Source of the DNA: Mesorhizobium sp. CAU 1732 | GTDB lineage: Bacteria; Pseudomonadota; Alphaproteobacteria; Rhizobiales; Rhizobiaceae | Assembly: GCF_039888675.1 (NCBI RefSeq) | Contig: NZ_JBDQQR010000001.1 | Location: forward strand, 2,294,001 to 2,358,000 | DNA length: 64,000 nucleotides | Direction: 5' to 3' | In this document: one piece after another, positions 33,855-44,139 of the stretch | Layout: every line of letters starts with the position of its first letter | Numbering within the stretch: the first letter of the stretch is position 1 | Translations under genes and position numbers: made by a program | Notes under the pieces: model-generated | What the model was told of the DNA's origin: nothing | The model's input: the letters and a program-made list of their open reading frames with translations, nothing else | The model's database searches: none

Positions 33855-36653
33855 TTGACTGACCAGACCACGCCGCGCGGCCCGCAGGATCTGCCCGAGG
33901 GCATCGAACCCGTTTCGATCATCGAGGAGATGCAGCGTTCCTATCTCGATTACGCGATGAGCGTGATCGTGAGCCGGGCGCTGCCGGATGTCCGTGACGG
34001 CCTGAAGCCGGTGCACCGCCGCATTCTCTATGCCTCGCACGAGAGCGGCTATCACTGGAACCGCAAATACGTGAAGTCGGCGCGTCCCGTCGCCGACGTG
34101 ATGGGTAAATACCATCCCCATGGCGACGCCTCGATCTACGACGCGCTGGTGCGCATGGCGCAGCCGTGGTCGATGCGCGTTCCGCTGATCGATGGACAGG
34201 GCAATTTCGGCTCGATCGACGGCGATCCGCCGGCGGCGATGCGTTACACGGAATCGCGCCTGACAAAGGTCGCGCACGAACTTCTGGAAGACATCGACAA
34301 GGAGACCGTCGATTTCCAGGAGACCTACGATTCATCGGGCAGCGAACCGAAGGTTCTGCCGGCCCGCTTCCCGAATTTGCTCGTCAACGGCTCCGGCGGC
34401 ATCGCCGTCGGCATGGCGACCAACATTCCGCCGCACAATCTCTCGGAAGTCGTGAATGGCTGTGTCGCCATGATCGACAACCCGGCAATCGAATTGCCGG
34501 AACTGATGGAGATCATCCCCGGACCGGACTTCCCGACCGGCGGTATCGTGCTCGGCCGTCTGGGCATCTACAACGCCTACCAGACCGGCCGCGGCTCGAT
34601 CATGATGCGCGGCAAGGTGCATTTCGAGGAAATCCGCAACGAGCGCGAAGCCATCATCGTCACCGAAGTTCCCTATCAGGTGAACAAGGCCACGATGATC
34701 GAGAAGATGGCGGAACTGGTGCGCGACAAGCGCATCGAGGGCATTTCCGACATTCGCGACGAAAGCGACCGCCAGGGCTACCGCGTGGTCATCGAGCTCA
34801 AGCGCGATGCCAATGCGGAAGTCGTCCTGAACCAGCTCTACCGATTCACGCCCCTGCAAACCTCGTTCGGCGCCAACATGGTGGCGCTCAACGGCGGCAA
34901 GCCGGAGCTGATGAACCTGCTCGACATGCTTCGCGCGTTCGTGGCGTTCCGCGAGGATGTCATCAGCCGCCGCACGAAGTACCTGCTCAAGAAGGCGCGC
35001 GAGCGTGCCCATGTGCTCGTCGGCCTGGCGATCGCGGTCGCGAACATCGACGAAGTGATCCGCCTGATCCGCCAGGCGCCCGATCCGCAGACGGCGCGCG
35101 AGCAGTTGATGGAGCGCCGGTGGCCGGCAGCGGACGTCGAATCGCTGATCCTGCTGATCGACGATCCGCGCCATCGCATCAATGAAGACAAGACGTACAA
35201 CCTCTCCGAGGAGCAGGCCCGCGCCATTCTCGAACTGCGCCTGCAGCGCCTGACGGCGCTTGGCCGCGATGAAATCGCCGACGAACTCAACACGATCGGC
35301 ACCGAAATCTCGGACTATCTCGAAATCCTGTCGTCGCGCATGCGCATCCAGCAGATCGTCAAGGACGAGCTGATCGCGGTGCGCGACGAGTTCGGTACGC
35401 CACGCCGCACGGAATTGAGCGACGGCGGCGGCGACATGGACGACGAGGACCTTATCCAGCGCGAGGATATGGTGGTCACGGTCACGCATGAAGGCTACAT
35501 CAAGCGCGTGCCGCTCTCGATCTATCGCGCGCAGGCACGCGGCGGCAAAGGCCGCTCTGGCATGTCGACCAAGAACGACGACGTGGTGACGCGGCTGTTC
35601 GTCGCCAACACCCACACGCCGATCCTGTTCTTCTCGTCGCGCGGCATCGTCTTCAAGGAAAAGGTCTGGCGGTTGCCGATCGGCACGCCGACATCGCGCG
35701 GCAAGTTCCTGCGCAACATCCTCAAGCTGGAGGAGGGCGATCGCATCACGGCGATCCTGCCGCTGCCCGAGGACGAGGAAAGCTGGGGCGAGCTCGACGT
35801 CATGTTCTCGACGACGCGCGGCACCGTTCGGCGCAACAAGCTCAGCGATTTCGTTCAGGTGAACCGCAACGGCAAGATCGCGATGAAGTTCGACGAGCCG
35901 GGCGACGCCATCCTGGCTGTCGAAACGTGCACGGAGAACGACGACGTTCTCCTGATCGCCGATTCGGGCCAGTGCATCCGCTTCTCGGTGACCGATGTGC
36001 GCGTCTTCAAGGGGCGCGATTCGCAAGGCGTGCGCGGCATCATGCTCGGCGCCAGCGAACGGGCCATCTCGATGGCGATCCTCGAACATGTGGATGCCGA
36101 TGCGTCGGAACGCGCGGCCTATCTCCGGCGCGCGGTGGCCGAGCGTCGTGCCGTGTCGCTCGAGGGAGCCGAGGGTGAGGAAGACGTCGTGCTGACGAAT
36201 GAAGAGGTCGCGGAAGTGACGGACCTCTCCGACGACCGGTACGAGTTCCTGAAGCAGCATGAGGAATTCGTGCTGACGGTAACCGAGCAAGGCTACGGCA
36301 AGCGCTCATCTTCGTATGATTTCAGGGTGATCGGGCGCGGCGGCAAGGGCATTCGTGCCACCGACGTGTCGAAGACGGGCGAAATCGGCAGGCTGATCGC
36401 CGGCTTCCCGGTCGAGCCGACCAACCAGATCATGCTCGTATCCGACCGTGGCCAGGTCATTCGGGTGCCCGTGACGGGCATCCGTATCGCAAGCCGCGCC
36501 ACCAAGGGTGTCACGATCTTCAACACGGCAAGTGGTGAAAAGGTCGTGTCCGTCGAGCGGATCACTGAGCCGGAGCCGCAGGACGACGCTGCGGAACTGG
36601 AGAGCGGGGCTGAGCTTCCGGTGGAACAGACGCCACCCGCCGAAGGCGAGTGA
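33855..36653 (+). CDS. gyrA: DNA gyrase subunit A
   Basis: Breakage-rejoining subunit of gyrase. The 932-residue protein has the winged-helix/tower core with active-site Tyr131 (AAMRYTE) and the quinolone-resistance region [13 protein letters not shown], where Ala92 stands at the position of E. coli Ser83. The GyrA-box of the DNA-wrapping domain reads QARGGKG. An acidic insert near residues 755-810 makes it longer than the 875-residue E. coli protein. The start is TTG; no in-frame ATG gives the conserved MTDQTTP leader. A promoter lies just upstream. Confidence 0.97.
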   Translation: MTDQTTPRGPQDLPEGIEPVSIIEEMQRSYLDYAMSVIVSRALPDVRDGLKPVHRRILYASHESGYHWNRKYVKSARPVADVMGKYHPHGDASIYDALVRMAQPWSMRVPLIDGQGNFGSIDGDPPAAMRYTESRLTKVAHELLEDIDKETVDFQETYDSSGSEPKVLPARFPNLLVNGSGGIAVGMATNIPPHNLSEVVNGCVAMIDNPAIELPELMEIIPGPDFPTGGIVLGRLGIYNAYQTGRGSIMMRGKVHFEEIRNEREAIIVTEVPYQVNKATMIEKMAELVRDKRIEGISDIRDESDRQGYRVVIELKRDANAEVVLNQLYRFTPLQTSFGANMVALNGGKPELMNLLDMLRAFVAFREDVISRRTKYLLKKARERAHVLVGLAIAVANIDEVIRLIRQAPDPQTAREQLMERRWPAADVESLILLIDDPRHRINEDKTYNLSEEQARAILELRLQRLTALGRDEIADELNTIGTEISDYLEILSSRMRIQQIVKDELIAVRDEFGTPRRTELSDGGGDMDDEDLIQREDMVVTVTHEGYIKRVPLSIYRAQARGGKGRSGMSTKNDDVVTRLFVANTHTPILFFSSRGIVFKEKVWRLPIGTPTSRGKFLRNILKLEEGDRITAILPLPEDEESWGELDVMFSTTRGTVRRNKLSDFVQVNRNGKIAMKFDEPGDAILAVETCTENDDVLLIADSGQCIRFSVTDVRVFKGRDSQGVRGIMLGASERAISMAILEHVDADASERAAYLRRAVAERRAVSLEGAEGEEDVVLTNEEVAEVTDLSDDRYEFLKQHEEFVLTVTEQGYGKRSSSYDFRVIGRGGKGIRATDVSKTGEIGRLIAGFPVEPTNQIMLVSDRGQVIRVPVTGIRIASRATKGVTIFNTASGEKVVSVERITEPEPQDDAAELESGAELPVEQTPPAEGE

Positions 36654-36668
36654 GCGATCGCAAGGACG

Positions 36669-36690
36669 TCACCGTCTCTTAGAGGCGGTG
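36669..36690. terminator. Hairpin between gyrA and the small membrane protein gene
   Basis: CACCGTCTC and GAGGCGGTG pair (one G-T wobble) around a TTA loop, which is the stop codon of the minus-strand small gene. No T tract is present. It could serve as a shared, Rho-assisted end for the two convergent transcripts. Confidence 0.4.
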
Positions 36691-36810
36691 ACGACGAACC
36701 GTGGTGCGCTGAGCTTCCAACCGGACGTTCTGTGCTTCGCTGTGAAGCGCGAAAGCCGTCGCGATGAGCATTGCGAGGGTCATTGAAGCGGCAAGCATGA
36801 GTATCATCAT
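36679..36810 (-). CDS. Small membrane protein, 43 residues
   Basis: A short gene below usual length cut-offs. Read on the minus strand it starts ATG-ATG with a GGAG ribosome-binding site 10 bases upstream. The product MMILMLAASMTLAMLIATAF is a single hydrophobic helix followed by a short charged tail (RLEAQRTTVRRHRL). The combination of binding site, membrane helix and basic end supports a real small protein. It is convergent with gyrA, and its stop lies in the loop of a hairpin. Function unknown. Confidence 0.6.
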   Translation of the reverse strand: MMILMLAASMTLAMLIATAFALHSEAQNVRLEAQRTTVRRHRL

Positions 36811-37094
36811 GGTCGTGTCTCCTTGATCCATAAACGGGCGACGTGTCGTTTTGTTTCATCGTTCACGCTCTTGTGCCCAAGGACGCTTGAACCCGCGCTG
36901 ATCCGACCGTTCATCCAGAGTTCATGTTTCCGATCCCTTTGACGCCGGATCGCCGTGCATCCTGACGGACGCGCAAGGGGCGATCTGTCTCTTTGTTCGA
37001 GCATCGGAACAGCCCGAAAACCGGATTCCACTTTTCGGCCGGATGCTCCAGCGGCGAATTGCCAAGGCGCGCGCAGCCCGCTAGAAGCCCTGCC
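36811..37094. other. Spacer upstream of coaD with a RIME-like palindrome
   Basis: 284 bases between the divergent small membrane gene and coaD. Apart from the repeat at 36999-37048 no gene or clear promoter is seen. Promoters for both flanking genes should be here. Confidence 0.4.
36999..37048. repeat. RIME-like palindromic repeat
   Basis: Arms GAGCATC (36999-37005) and GATGCTC (37042-37048) enclose CCGAAAACCGGATTCCACTT and TTCGG, the same palindrome core as the other copies in inverted orientation. A fainter second part (TCTTTGTTC) extends to the left. Confidence 0.65.
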
Positions 37095-37595
37095 ATGACA
37101 AAGCGCATTGCATTCTATGCGGGGTCGTTCGACCCGCTCACCAATGGTCATCTCGACGTGCTGAAAGGCGCGCTCACGATCGCCGACGAGATCTTCGTCG
37201 GCATCGGCGTGCAGGCGTCCAAGCAGCCGCTCTTCTCATTCGCGGAACGTGTGGACCTGATCGAACGCTGGGCGGCGGAGGAACTCGGGGAGGACGCGGC
37301 CAAGCTTCACATCGTCTCGTTCGAGGGCCTGCTGGTCGAGGCGGCGCGCAAGCAGGGTGCGTCGATCCTGATCCGTGGCCTTCGCGACGGCACCGATCTG
37401 GACTACGAGATGCAGATGGCCGGCATGAACGAGACGATGGCGCCGGACCTGCAGACGATTTTCCTGCCGGCAAGCCCCTCCGTGCGCACGATTACCGCCA
37501 CACTTGTACGCCAGATAGCCGCCATGGGCGGCAACATCCGCCCGTTCGTTCCGGCCGTCGTTGCGACCGCACTGGAAGCGAAGTTCAAATCTTGA
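37095..37595 (+). CDS. coaD: Pantetheine-phosphate adenylyltransferase
   Basis: Fourth step of coenzyme A synthesis: 4'-phosphopantetheine + ATP to dephospho-CoA. The 166-residue protein has the nucleotidyltransferase start [19 protein letters not shown] with the T/HxGH-type motif (TNGH), [20 protein letters not shown] near residue 90 and [15 protein letters not shown] near 130. ATG at 37095 is the family start; the open frame upstream runs through the intergenic repeat. First gene of a cluster with two cyclophilins. Confidence 0.97.
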   Translation: MTKRIAFYAGSFDPLTNGHLDVLKGALTIADEIFVGIGVQASKQPLFSFAERVDLIERWAAEELGEDAAKLHIVSFEGLLVEAARKQGASILIRGLRDGTDLDYEMQMAGMNETMAPDLQTIFLPASPSVRTITATLVRQIAAMGGNIRPFVPAVVATALEAKFKS

Positions 37596-37612
37596 GACTC
37601 GGGAGTTTCCAC

Positions 37613-38197
37613 ATGAAGATGCTGAGGTTCGCCTCTTCGTTGATCGTCGCGGCAGGCATTCTGGCCGGCTCGGCAGCGTTTGCCGCAGAGCCGGAAAACA
37701 CCATGATCATCGAGCTGAAGGGTGGTGAGGTCGTCGTCGGACTGCGTCCCGACCTCGCTCCGAAGCATGTCGAGCAGATCAAGGCGCTGGTCCGCGCCGG
37801 CGAGTACGACAATGTCGCGTTTCATCGCGTGATCGACGGCTTCATGGCCCAGACCGGCGACGTCCAGTATGGCGACATGGAAAATGGCTACAACAGCCAG
37901 ATGGCGGGCACCGGCGGATCCTCGCTGGGGAACATCGACGCTGAATTCTCCGACGAACAGTTCGTCCGCGGAACACTCGGCATGGCGCGTGCGCAGGATC
38001 CGAACTCGGCGAATTCGCAGTTCTTCATCATGTTCGCTCCCGCCGCGTCGCTCAACGGAAGCTACACCGTGGTCGGCGCGGTCGAGAGCGGCATGGAACT
38101 CGTCGATGCGATCAAGCGGGGCAACCAGGCCCAGAACGGCATGGTGACCGACCCGGATCGCATGATCTCGGTTCGCATCGCCGCAGACGATCAGTAA
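37613..38197 (+). CDS. Peptidyl-prolyl cis-trans isomerase, cyclophilin type, exported
   Basis: A 194-residue cyclophilin with signal peptide MKMLRFASSLIVAAGILAGS, cleaved near AFA-AEP, so it acts in the periplasm. Catalytic blocks are present: [20 protein letters not shown] with the active Arg, and [22 protein letters not shown] at 37613 has a GGGAG site. The next gene is a cytoplasmic paralogue, so the pair probably arose by duplication. Confidence 0.94.
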   Translation: MKMLRFASSLIVAAGILAGSAAFAAEPENTMIIELKGGEVVVGLRPDLAPKHVEQIKALVRAGEYDNVAFHRVIDGFMAQTGDVQYGDMENGYNSQMAGTGGSSLGNIDAEFSDEQFVRGTLGMARAQDPNSANSQFFIMFAPAASLNGSYTVVGAVESGMELVDAIKRGNQAQNGMVTDPDRMISVRIAADDQ

Positions 38198-38226
38198 AAC
38201 AAAACACACATCAGGAAGGACGCCAC

Positions 38227-38700
38227 ATGGCCGATATCAAGGATCCCGAAAACGCGATCGTCATGGAAACCACCAAAGGCAAGGTCGTGATCGAGCTTCT
38301 GCCCGATCTCGCGCCCAACCATGTCGCCCGCGTCAAGGAACTTGCGCGCGCGAATTTCTATGACGGCATTGTCTTCCATCGCGTGATCGACGGCTTCATG
38401 GCGCAGACCGGCGATCCGACCGGCACCGGCATGGGCGGCTCCGACAAGCCTGACCTCAAGGCCGAGTTCTCGAATGTCAGCCACGTGCGCGGAACGTGCT
38501 CGATGGCGCGCTCGCAGAACCCGAATTCCGCCAACTCGCAGTTCTTCATCTGCTTCGACGATGCGCCCTGGCTGAACCGCCAGTATTCGGTGTGGGGTCA
38601 GGTCATCGATGGCATGGACGTCATCGACCAGATCAAGAAGGGCGAGCCTGTTCGCGATCCCGACTCGATCGTCACCATGCGAGTTGCTGCCGACATCTGA
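38227..38700 (+). CDS. ppiB: Peptidyl-prolyl cis-trans isomerase, cyclophilin type, cytoplasmic
   Basis: A 157-residue cyclophilin lacking a signal peptide. The active-site blocks [20 protein letters not shown] and [20 protein letters not shown], plus [17 protein letters not shown], are intact. An AGGAAGGA site precedes the ATG. It is about 30 bases after the exported paralogue and 30 before queA, forming a coaD-ppi-ppi-queA-tgt run seen in many rhizobia. Confidence 0.95.
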   Translation: MADIKDPENAIVMETTKGKVVIELLPDLAPNHVARVKELARANFYDGIVFHRVIDGFMAQTGDPTGTGMGGSDKPDLKAEFSNVSHVRGTCSMARSQNPNSANSQFFICFDDAPWLNRQYSVWGQVIDGMDVIDQIKKGEPVRDPDSIVTMRVAADI

Positions 38701-38729
38701 TCGGCAGCGCGACGGGACGGGAACACGCC

Positions 38730-39809
38730 GTGCGCGTCGAGCTCTTCGATTTCGACCTGCCTGACGAGCGGATCGCGCTGAGACCAGCCGATCCGCGCGA
38801 CAGCGCACGCCTGCTCGTCGTTCGGCCAGGTAGCGACCTTGCCGATCGCATCGTGCGCGACCTGCCGAACTATCTGCGCGAGGGCGACGCGCTCGTCTTC
38901 AACGACACGCGCGTCATCCCCGCGCAATTGTCCGGCCGGCGGGTTCGCGCCGATGGCGCGACGGCGCAGATCGACGCCACGCTGCACATGCGCACCGCAC
39001 CCGATGTCTGGAAGGCGTTCGTGCGGCCTGCCAAACGCCTGACCGTCGGCGACCGCATCGCATTCGGCCATGAGGGCGGCGCCTGCCTGATCGGCACGCT
39101 CGACGCGACCGTGACCGAAAAGGGCGACGCCGGCGAAGTCACGCTGGCCTTCGACGTGTCCGGTCCCTATCTGGACGAGGCGCTGCGCACGGTCGGCCAT
39201 ATCCCGCTGCCGCCTTACATCGCGGGCAAGCGCGCGGAGGACGAACGCGACCGCGCCGACTACCAGACCATCTATGCGAAGGAGGAGGGGGCTGTCGCGG
39301 CTCCGACGGCCGGCCTTCATTTCACGGACACGCTTTTCGATGCGCTGGACGCCAAGGGCATCGAGCGCCACTTCGTGACGCTGCACGTGGGAGCCGGCAC
39401 GTTCTTGCCGGTCAAGGCCGACGATACGGCGGACCACAAGATGCATGCCGAGATCGGGCACGTGTCGCGGGAAACGGCCGACGCGCTCAACGCGGTTCGG
39501 GCGCGTGGCGGCCGCATCATCTCGGTCGGAACGACGTCGCTCAGACTTTTGGAGAGTGCCGCAGCCGAGGACGGCACACTTGCCGAATGGTCCGGCGCGA
39601 CGGACATCTTCATCACGCCCGGCTACCGCTTCCGCACGGCCGACATGCTCCTCACCAATTTCCACCTGCCGCGCTCGACGCTCTTCATGCTCGTTTCGGC
39701 GTTCAGCGGGCTCGATACGATGCGCGAAGCCTACGCCCATGCGATCGACTCAGGCTACCGCTTCTATTCCTATGGCGACGGCAGCCTTCTCTTCAGGACC
39801 GACCAGTGA
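38730..39809 (+). CDS. queA: S-adenosylmethionine:tRNA ribosyltransferase-isomerase
   Basis: Transfers and isomerises the ribosyl part of SAM onto preQ1-tRNA to make epoxyqueuosine. The 359-residue protein starts [20 protein letters not shown] from a GTG. It contains [28 protein letters not shown], the signature [15 protein letters not shown] near residue 190 and [19 protein letters not shown] near 310. The stop overlaps the tgt start (GTGA), so the two queuosine genes are coupled. Confidence 0.96.
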   Translation: MRVELFDFDLPDERIALRPADPRDSARLLVVRPGSDLADRIVRDLPNYLREGDALVFNDTRVIPAQLSGRRVRADGATAQIDATLHMRTAPDVWKAFVRPAKRLTVGDRIAFGHEGGACLIGTLDATVTEKGDAGEVTLAFDVSGPYLDEALRTVGHIPLPPYIAGKRAEDERDRADYQTIYAKEEGAVAAPTAGLHFTDTLFDALDAKGIERHFVTLHVGAGTFLPVKADDTADHKMHAEIGHVSRETADALNAVRARGGRIISVGTTSLRLLESAAAEDGTLAEWSGATDIFITPGYRFRTADMLLTNFHLPRSTLFMLVSAFSGLDTMREAYAHAIDSGYRFYSYGDGSLLFRTDQ

Positions 39810-40936
39810 CCGACGATTTTTCCTTCACCGTGCTCGCGACGGACGGCCAGGCCCGCCGGGGCGAGATCACCATGCCACGTGGGACGGTGCGCACGCCTGC
39901 CTTCATGCCGGTCGGTACGGGGGGCACCGTGAAGGCGATGTACATGGACCAGGTCCGCGACCTCGGCGCCGACATCATTCTCGGCAACACCTATCACCTG
40001 ATGCTGCGCCCCGGCGCGGAGCGGGTCGCCCGGCTTGGGGGACTGCATGAGTTCGCCCGCTGGCCTCATCCGATCCTGACCGATTCCGGCGGCTTCCAGG
40101 TCATGTCGCTGTCGCAACTGCGCAAGCTCGACGAGAGCGGCGTCACGTTCCGGTCGCATATCGACGGCACGCCGCACGTCATGACGCCGGAACGCTCGAT
40201 CGAGATTCAGGGCCTGCTCGATTCGGATATCCAGATGCAGCTCGACGAATGCGTGGCGCTGCCGGCGACGCCTCAGGAGATCGAGCGCGCGATGGAACTG
40301 TCGCTGCGCTGGGCCGATCGCTGCAAGACGGCGTTCGGCACGCAAGCGGGCAAGGCGATGTTCGGCATCGTGCAGGGCGGCGACATCGCCGCCCTTCGGG
40401 AACGCTCCGCGTCGGCGCTGAAGGGGCTCGATCTCAAGGGCTACGCGGTCGGCGGACTGGCGGTCGGCGAGCCGCAGGCCGTAATGCTCGACATGCTGGA
40501 CGTGACCTGTCCCGTTCTGCCGCACGACAAGCCGCGCTATCTGATGGGCGTCGGCACGCCGGACGATATATTGAAGTCGGTCGCCCGCGGCATCGACATG
40601 TTCGACTGCGTGATGCCGACGCGGGCGGGGCGGCATGGTCTCGCCTATACACGGCGCGGCAAGGTCAATCTCAAGAATGCCCGCCATGCGGAGGACAACC
40701 GGCCGCTCGACGAGGACAGCGATTGCCCGGCCGCGCGCGACTACAGCCGCGCCTATCTGCACCACCTGGTGAAATCCGGCGAGGCGCTGGGCGGCATGCT
40801 TCTGACCTGGAACAACCTCGCATACTACCAGAGCCTGATGGCCGATATCCGCGCCGCGATCGAAGGCGGCGTCTTTGCACAGCGCGCGGCGGAGATCAGT
40901 GCCGCGTGGGCAGCGGGCGACATCCCGCCACGCTGA
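39806..40936 (+). CDS. tgt: tRNA-guanine transglycosylase with a degenerate zinc site
   Basis: Exchanges guanine-34 for preQ1 in queuosine tRNAs. The 376-residue protein has catalytic Asp93 ([11 protein letters not shown]), substrate loop FGIVQGGD near 186, GGLAVGEP near 216 and the second catalytic Asp267 in [13 protein letters not shown]. The usual zinc ligands Cys-x-Cys-x2-Cys...His read Ser305-Asp-Cys307-Pro-Ala-Ala310...Asn336, so three of four ligands are absent. The active site is otherwise intact. GTG start overlaps queA. Confidence 0.95.
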   Translation: MTDDFSFTVLATDGQARRGEITMPRGTVRTPAFMPVGTGGTVKAMYMDQVRDLGADIILGNTYHLMLRPGAERVARLGGLHEFARWPHPILTDSGGFQVMSLSQLRKLDESGVTFRSHIDGTPHVMTPERSIEIQGLLDSDIQMQLDECVALPATPQEIERAMELSLRWADRCKTAFGTQAGKAMFGIVQGGDIAALRERSASALKGLDLKGYAVGGLAVGEPQAVMLDMLDVTCPVLPHDKPRYLMGVGTPDDILKSVARGIDMFDCVMPTRAGRHGLAYTRRGKVNLKNARHAEDNRPLDEDSDCPAARDYSRAYLHHLVKSGEALGGMLLTWNNLAYYQSLMADIRAAIEGGVFAQRAAEISAAWAAGDIPPR

Positions 40937-41079
40937 TACGGATTGGCCCCCATGCCCGGCACCGTCGTTGCCGACGGCACGGTGGCGATCATCCAGCGTT
41001 TCATATGGTGGAGCCAAGAGACCCGTTTGCAAATTCTACACTCCCGGTCATCCGACGCGGTTTTCTGCGCTTCCGGTGC

Positions 41080-41502
41080 TCAGGTGCTGAGCGACGTGGC
41101 GGCTCGCAGGCTCACGCCGGTGATCCGGAAGACGCCGTCCTCCTGCAGTTCCAGCGTATAGACCGCCTCATAGTCATTGCCGTCCGGGCCGAGGATCAGA
41201 ACCTGCTGGGTGATCGTCGTGCCCGTTTCCTTGGACTTTCCAAAGGCGTAGTTCGTCGGCCGGTTGACCATCGGGTAGGCCTTGCGCACCATCCCCATGA
41301 ACGCCTCCTGCGTCGGAAACATGCGCTTGATGTTCGGGGCCGCATGGCTGTAGGCGGCCGCCCCGTCGTCGGCGAGAAATGCGCGGAGTTGCCGGTCGAT
41401 CGTCGTCTGCGCGGCGCGGATTTCCGCTTCGCCGGCCAGCGCCGCTCCGACGCTCATGATGATGGCCAGGGCGGACATGGCTGCAATGCGAAGCGTCGTC
41501 AT
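41080..41502 (-). CDS. DUF4864 domain protein, exported
   Basis: A 140-residue secreted protein with signal peptide MTTLRIAAMSALAIIMSVGA and cleavage near ALA-GEA. The DUF4864 domain follows: IDRQLRAFLADDGAAAYSHA, FPTQEAFMGMVRKAYPMV and YEAVYTLELQEDGVFRITGV. The fold resembles SnoaL/NTF2-like domains; function unknown. ATG at 41502. The gene stands alone on the minus strand, divergent from the ATP-grasp operon. Confidence 0.88.
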   Translation of the reverse strand: MTTLRIAAMSALAIIMSVGAALAGEAEIRAAQTTIDRQLRAFLADDGAAAYSHAAPNIKRMFPTQEAFMGMVRKAYPMVNRPTNYAFGKSKETGTTITQQVLILGPDGNDYEAVYTLELQEDGVFRITGVSLRAATSLST

Positions 41503-41763
41503 GGTGCGGGCTCCCTGGAGCGTGGGGTAAGCGCGGCGGCTATCCCCTCACGGTAGCATACGCAAGCAGCCGCAATCGGGTTTCAAAGCCATTTGATTTC
41601 CTGTCGTGGGTTGACCTTGCCCGACAAAGATACAGGTTGAATGAGCAGGTTGCCCAATACGTGTGCAGTCGGCGCAATCTGTCATGCGACCAAGTCTATA
41701 TGTCGGATTTTGCTTGATTTTATTCTGGGCGGTCATTGTTATGTCCCCAAAGGGAGTTGCCGA

Positions 41764-43173
41764 GTGGCTGCATTTGACGAAATGCGCCCGACGTCCAGCG
41801 GGCTGCGGGATCCATATCTTGGGTATGATAGCTGGTTTCAGTCGCAGGACCCCGCGCGGCTGACGGAGAAGATGGAAGATGCCGAGCGCGTCTTCAGGCG
41901 GACCGGCATCACCTTCGCCGTCTATGGCGAGCAGGAGGCGGCAGAGCGCCTGATCCCGTTCGATATCGTTCCGCGCATCATCTCGGGGTCGGAATGGCGC
42001 AGGCTGACCCAGGGCATAGAGCAGCGCGTTCAGGCGCTCAACGCGTTCCTCGACGACATCTACCACCGCCAGGAAATCCTGCGGGCAGGGCGCATCCCGC
42101 GCGAGCTGATCGCGTCGAACGAGGCGTTTCTGCCCGAGATGATCGGCGTCCGGCCCCCGGCGGGCGTCTACACGCACATCATCGGGGTGGATATCGTCCG
42201 CACCGCCGAGAATGATTTCTTCGTGCTGGAGGACAATGCCCGCACGCCTTCGGGCGTCTCCTACATGCTGGAAAACCGCGAAACGATGATGCAGCTCTTC
42301 CCGGAGCTGTTCCAGACGGTGCGTGTACGGCCGGTCGAAAACTACCCCCAGCTCCTGCGCCAGTCGCTTTCGGCGGTCAGCCCGCACCGGACGGCTGCGC
42401 CCACGATCGCGGTCCTCACGCCCGGCAGCTACAACTCGGCCTATTTCGAGCATGCGTTCCTGGCCGACCAGATGGGCGTGGAACTGGTCGAAGGGCAGGA
42501 TCTGCGCGTGGTGGACGGCCACGTCGCGATGCGCACCACCGAAGGCTACAAGCAGATCGACGTGCTCTACCGCCGCGTCGACGACGGCTACCTCGATCCG
42601 CTGACCTTCCACCCGGATTCCGCCTTGGGCGTGCCGGGAATCATGGATGTCTACCGCGCCGGCAACATCACCATCGCCAACGCGCCCGGAACAGGCATCG
42701 CCGACGACAAGGCGATCTATTCCTACATGCCCGAGATCATCGAGTTCTACACCGGCCGCAAGGCGATCCTCGGCAACATCCCGACATGGCGCTGCTCGGA
42801 ACCCGACAGCCTGAAATATGTTCTCGAGCATCTGCACGAGCTCGTCGTCAAGGAAGTGCACGGGTCGGGCGGCTATGGCATGCTCGTCGGTCCCGCCGCC
42901 AGCAAGAAGGAGCGCGAGGCGTTCGCGCTGAAGCTTGCAAGCCGGCCGTCGAACTACATCGCGCAGCCGACGCTCGCGCTCTCGACATGCCCGATCCTGA
43001 CGGAAAAGGGGCTCGCGCCACGCCATGTCGACCTGCGTCCGTTCGTGCTCGTCTCCGACCGCATCCGCATCGTTCCCGGTGGGCTGACGCGTGTCGCGCT
43101 GAAGGAAGGCTCGCTGGTCGTCAACTCGTCGCAGGGCGGCGGAACGAAGGATACGTGGGTGCTCGATGATTGA
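41764..43173 (+). CDS. Circularly permuted type 2 ATP-grasp protein
   Basis: First gene of the Anbu operon. The 469-residue protein has the circularly permuted ATP-grasp layout (former DUF404/DUF407): RRTGITFAVYGEQEAAERLI near residue 45, FFVLEDNARTPSGVSYMLEN near 155, VLTPGSYNSAYFEHAFLAD near 215, VHGSGGYGMLVGP near 365 and the end SQGGGTKDTWVL. ATP-grasp enzymes ligate carboxylates to amines via acyl phosphates, so a peptide or amide ligase role is predicted. GTG start with an AAAGGGAG site; 17 bases before the next gene. Substrate unknown. Confidence 0.9.
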   Translation: MAAFDEMRPTSSGLRDPYLGYDSWFQSQDPARLTEKMEDAERVFRRTGITFAVYGEQEAAERLIPFDIVPRIISGSEWRRLTQGIEQRVQALNAFLDDIYHRQEILRAGRIPRELIASNEAFLPEMIGVRPPAGVYTHIIGVDIVRTAENDFFVLEDNARTPSGVSYMLENRETMMQLFPELFQTVRVRPVENYPQLLRQSLSAVSPHRTAAPTIAVLTPGSYNSAYFEHAFLADQMGVELVEGQDLRVVDGHVAMRTTEGYKQIDVLYRRVDDGYLDPLTFHPDSALGVPGIMDVYRAGNITIANAPGTGIADDKAIYSYMPEIIEFYTGRKAILGNIPTWRCSEPDSLKYVLEHLHELVVKEVHGSGGYGMLVGPAASKKEREAFALKLASRPSNYIAQPTLALSTCPILTEKGLAPRHVDLRPFVLVSDRIRIVPGGLTRVALKEGSLVVNSSQGGGTKDTWVLDD

Positions 43174-43190
43174 TACGGCGAGGCGCTGAG

Positions 43191-44132
43191 ATGCTGCTGG
43201 GGCGCACGGCCAACGGTCTCTACTGGATGTTTCGCTATATCGAGCGCGCCGAAAACATGGCGCGCATCGTGGATGCCGGGCTGCGGCTGGCGCTGACGCG
43301 CACCGAGAATCCGACCGACGAGTGGTCGTCCGTGGTCGTCAGCGCAGGCGCCGAAAACGCCTTTGCTGCGCGACACGACGTTTATTCCGCAGACACGGTG
43401 GCGGATTTCCTACTGCGCGACGTCAGCAATCATTCGAGCGTGATATCGTCGATGGAGACCGCGCGCATGAACGCGCGCATGGTCCGCACGGCCCTGACGC
43501 GCGAGACATGGGAGAGCGTGAACGAGGCCTGGATGGCGTTGAAGCGCATGCTCGATTCACCGATCGACCAGCGCGAACTGCCCAAGATACTCGACGCCAT
43601 CAAGCGCGAGACCGCGCTGATCCGTGGCGCGTTCCATGGCACGATGCTGCGCAACGAAATCTTCGATTTCGCCCAGCTCGGCATCTATGTGGAGCGGGCC
43701 GACAACACCGCGCGCATTCTCGACGTGAAGTATTATGTGCTGCTGCCGTCGATCTCGTGGGTCGGGTCGTCGCTCGACAATTACCAGTGGGAATCGATCC
43801 TGCGCTCGGTGTCGGCGCATCGCTCGTATCGCTGGGTGTACGAAGCCGACTACAAGCCGACCAACATCGCCGACTTCCTGATCCTCAATCGCCGCATGCC
43901 GCGCTCGCTCGCGTTCTGCTATCGCATGATCGCCGAAAGCCTGACCTTCCTCGAGGAGGATTACGGCAGGCGCCACATGTGCCATGAGACGCTGGACTCG
44001 ATCATGGCGAAGCTGCGACCCGGCTCCGTTCAGTCGATTTTCGACGGCGGGCTGCACGAATTCCTGAGCGACTTCATCAATCGCAACAACAAGCTGGGCG
44101 ATGAAGTCGCCCGCGACTACAGCTTCTTCTGA
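43191..44132 (+). CDS. Alpha-E domain protein
   Basis: The 313-residue all-helical alpha-E (DUF403) protein begins MLLGRTANGLYWMFRYIERA and contains AENMARIVDAGLRLAL, NEIFDFAQLGIYVERADNTA and ARILDVKYYVLLPS, with two internally similar ERAxNxAR motifs. It always accompanies the ATP-grasp partner and is thought to be part of the same peptide-ligation complex. ATG at 43191 is the family start. 17 bases after the ATP-grasp gene and 7 before the transglutaminase gene. Confidence 0.92.
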   Translation: MLLGRTANGLYWMFRYIERAENMARIVDAGLRLALTRTENPTDEWSSVVVSAGAENAFAARHDVYSADTVADFLLRDVSNHSSVISSMETARMNARMVRTALTRETWESVNEAWMALKRMLDSPIDQRELPKILDAIKRETALIRGAFHGTMLRNEIFDFAQLGIYVERADNTARILDVKYYVLLPSISWVGSSLDNYQWESILRSVSAHRSYRWVYEADYKPTNIADFLILNRRMPRSLAFCYRMIAESLTFLEEDYGRRHMCHETLDSIMAKLRPGSVQSIFDGGLHEFLSDFINRNNKLGDEVARDYSFF

Positions 44133-44139
44133 GGTCGCC

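Noticed and set aside
34332..36290. 652-codon minus-strand frame inside gyrA
   Set aside because: Shadow of gyrA with His/Asp/Arg-rich composition and no domain resemblance.
40943..41161. Small plus-strand frame after tgt
   Set aside because: No ribosome-binding site, unlikely composition, and it runs into the well-supported DUF4864 gene on the other strand.
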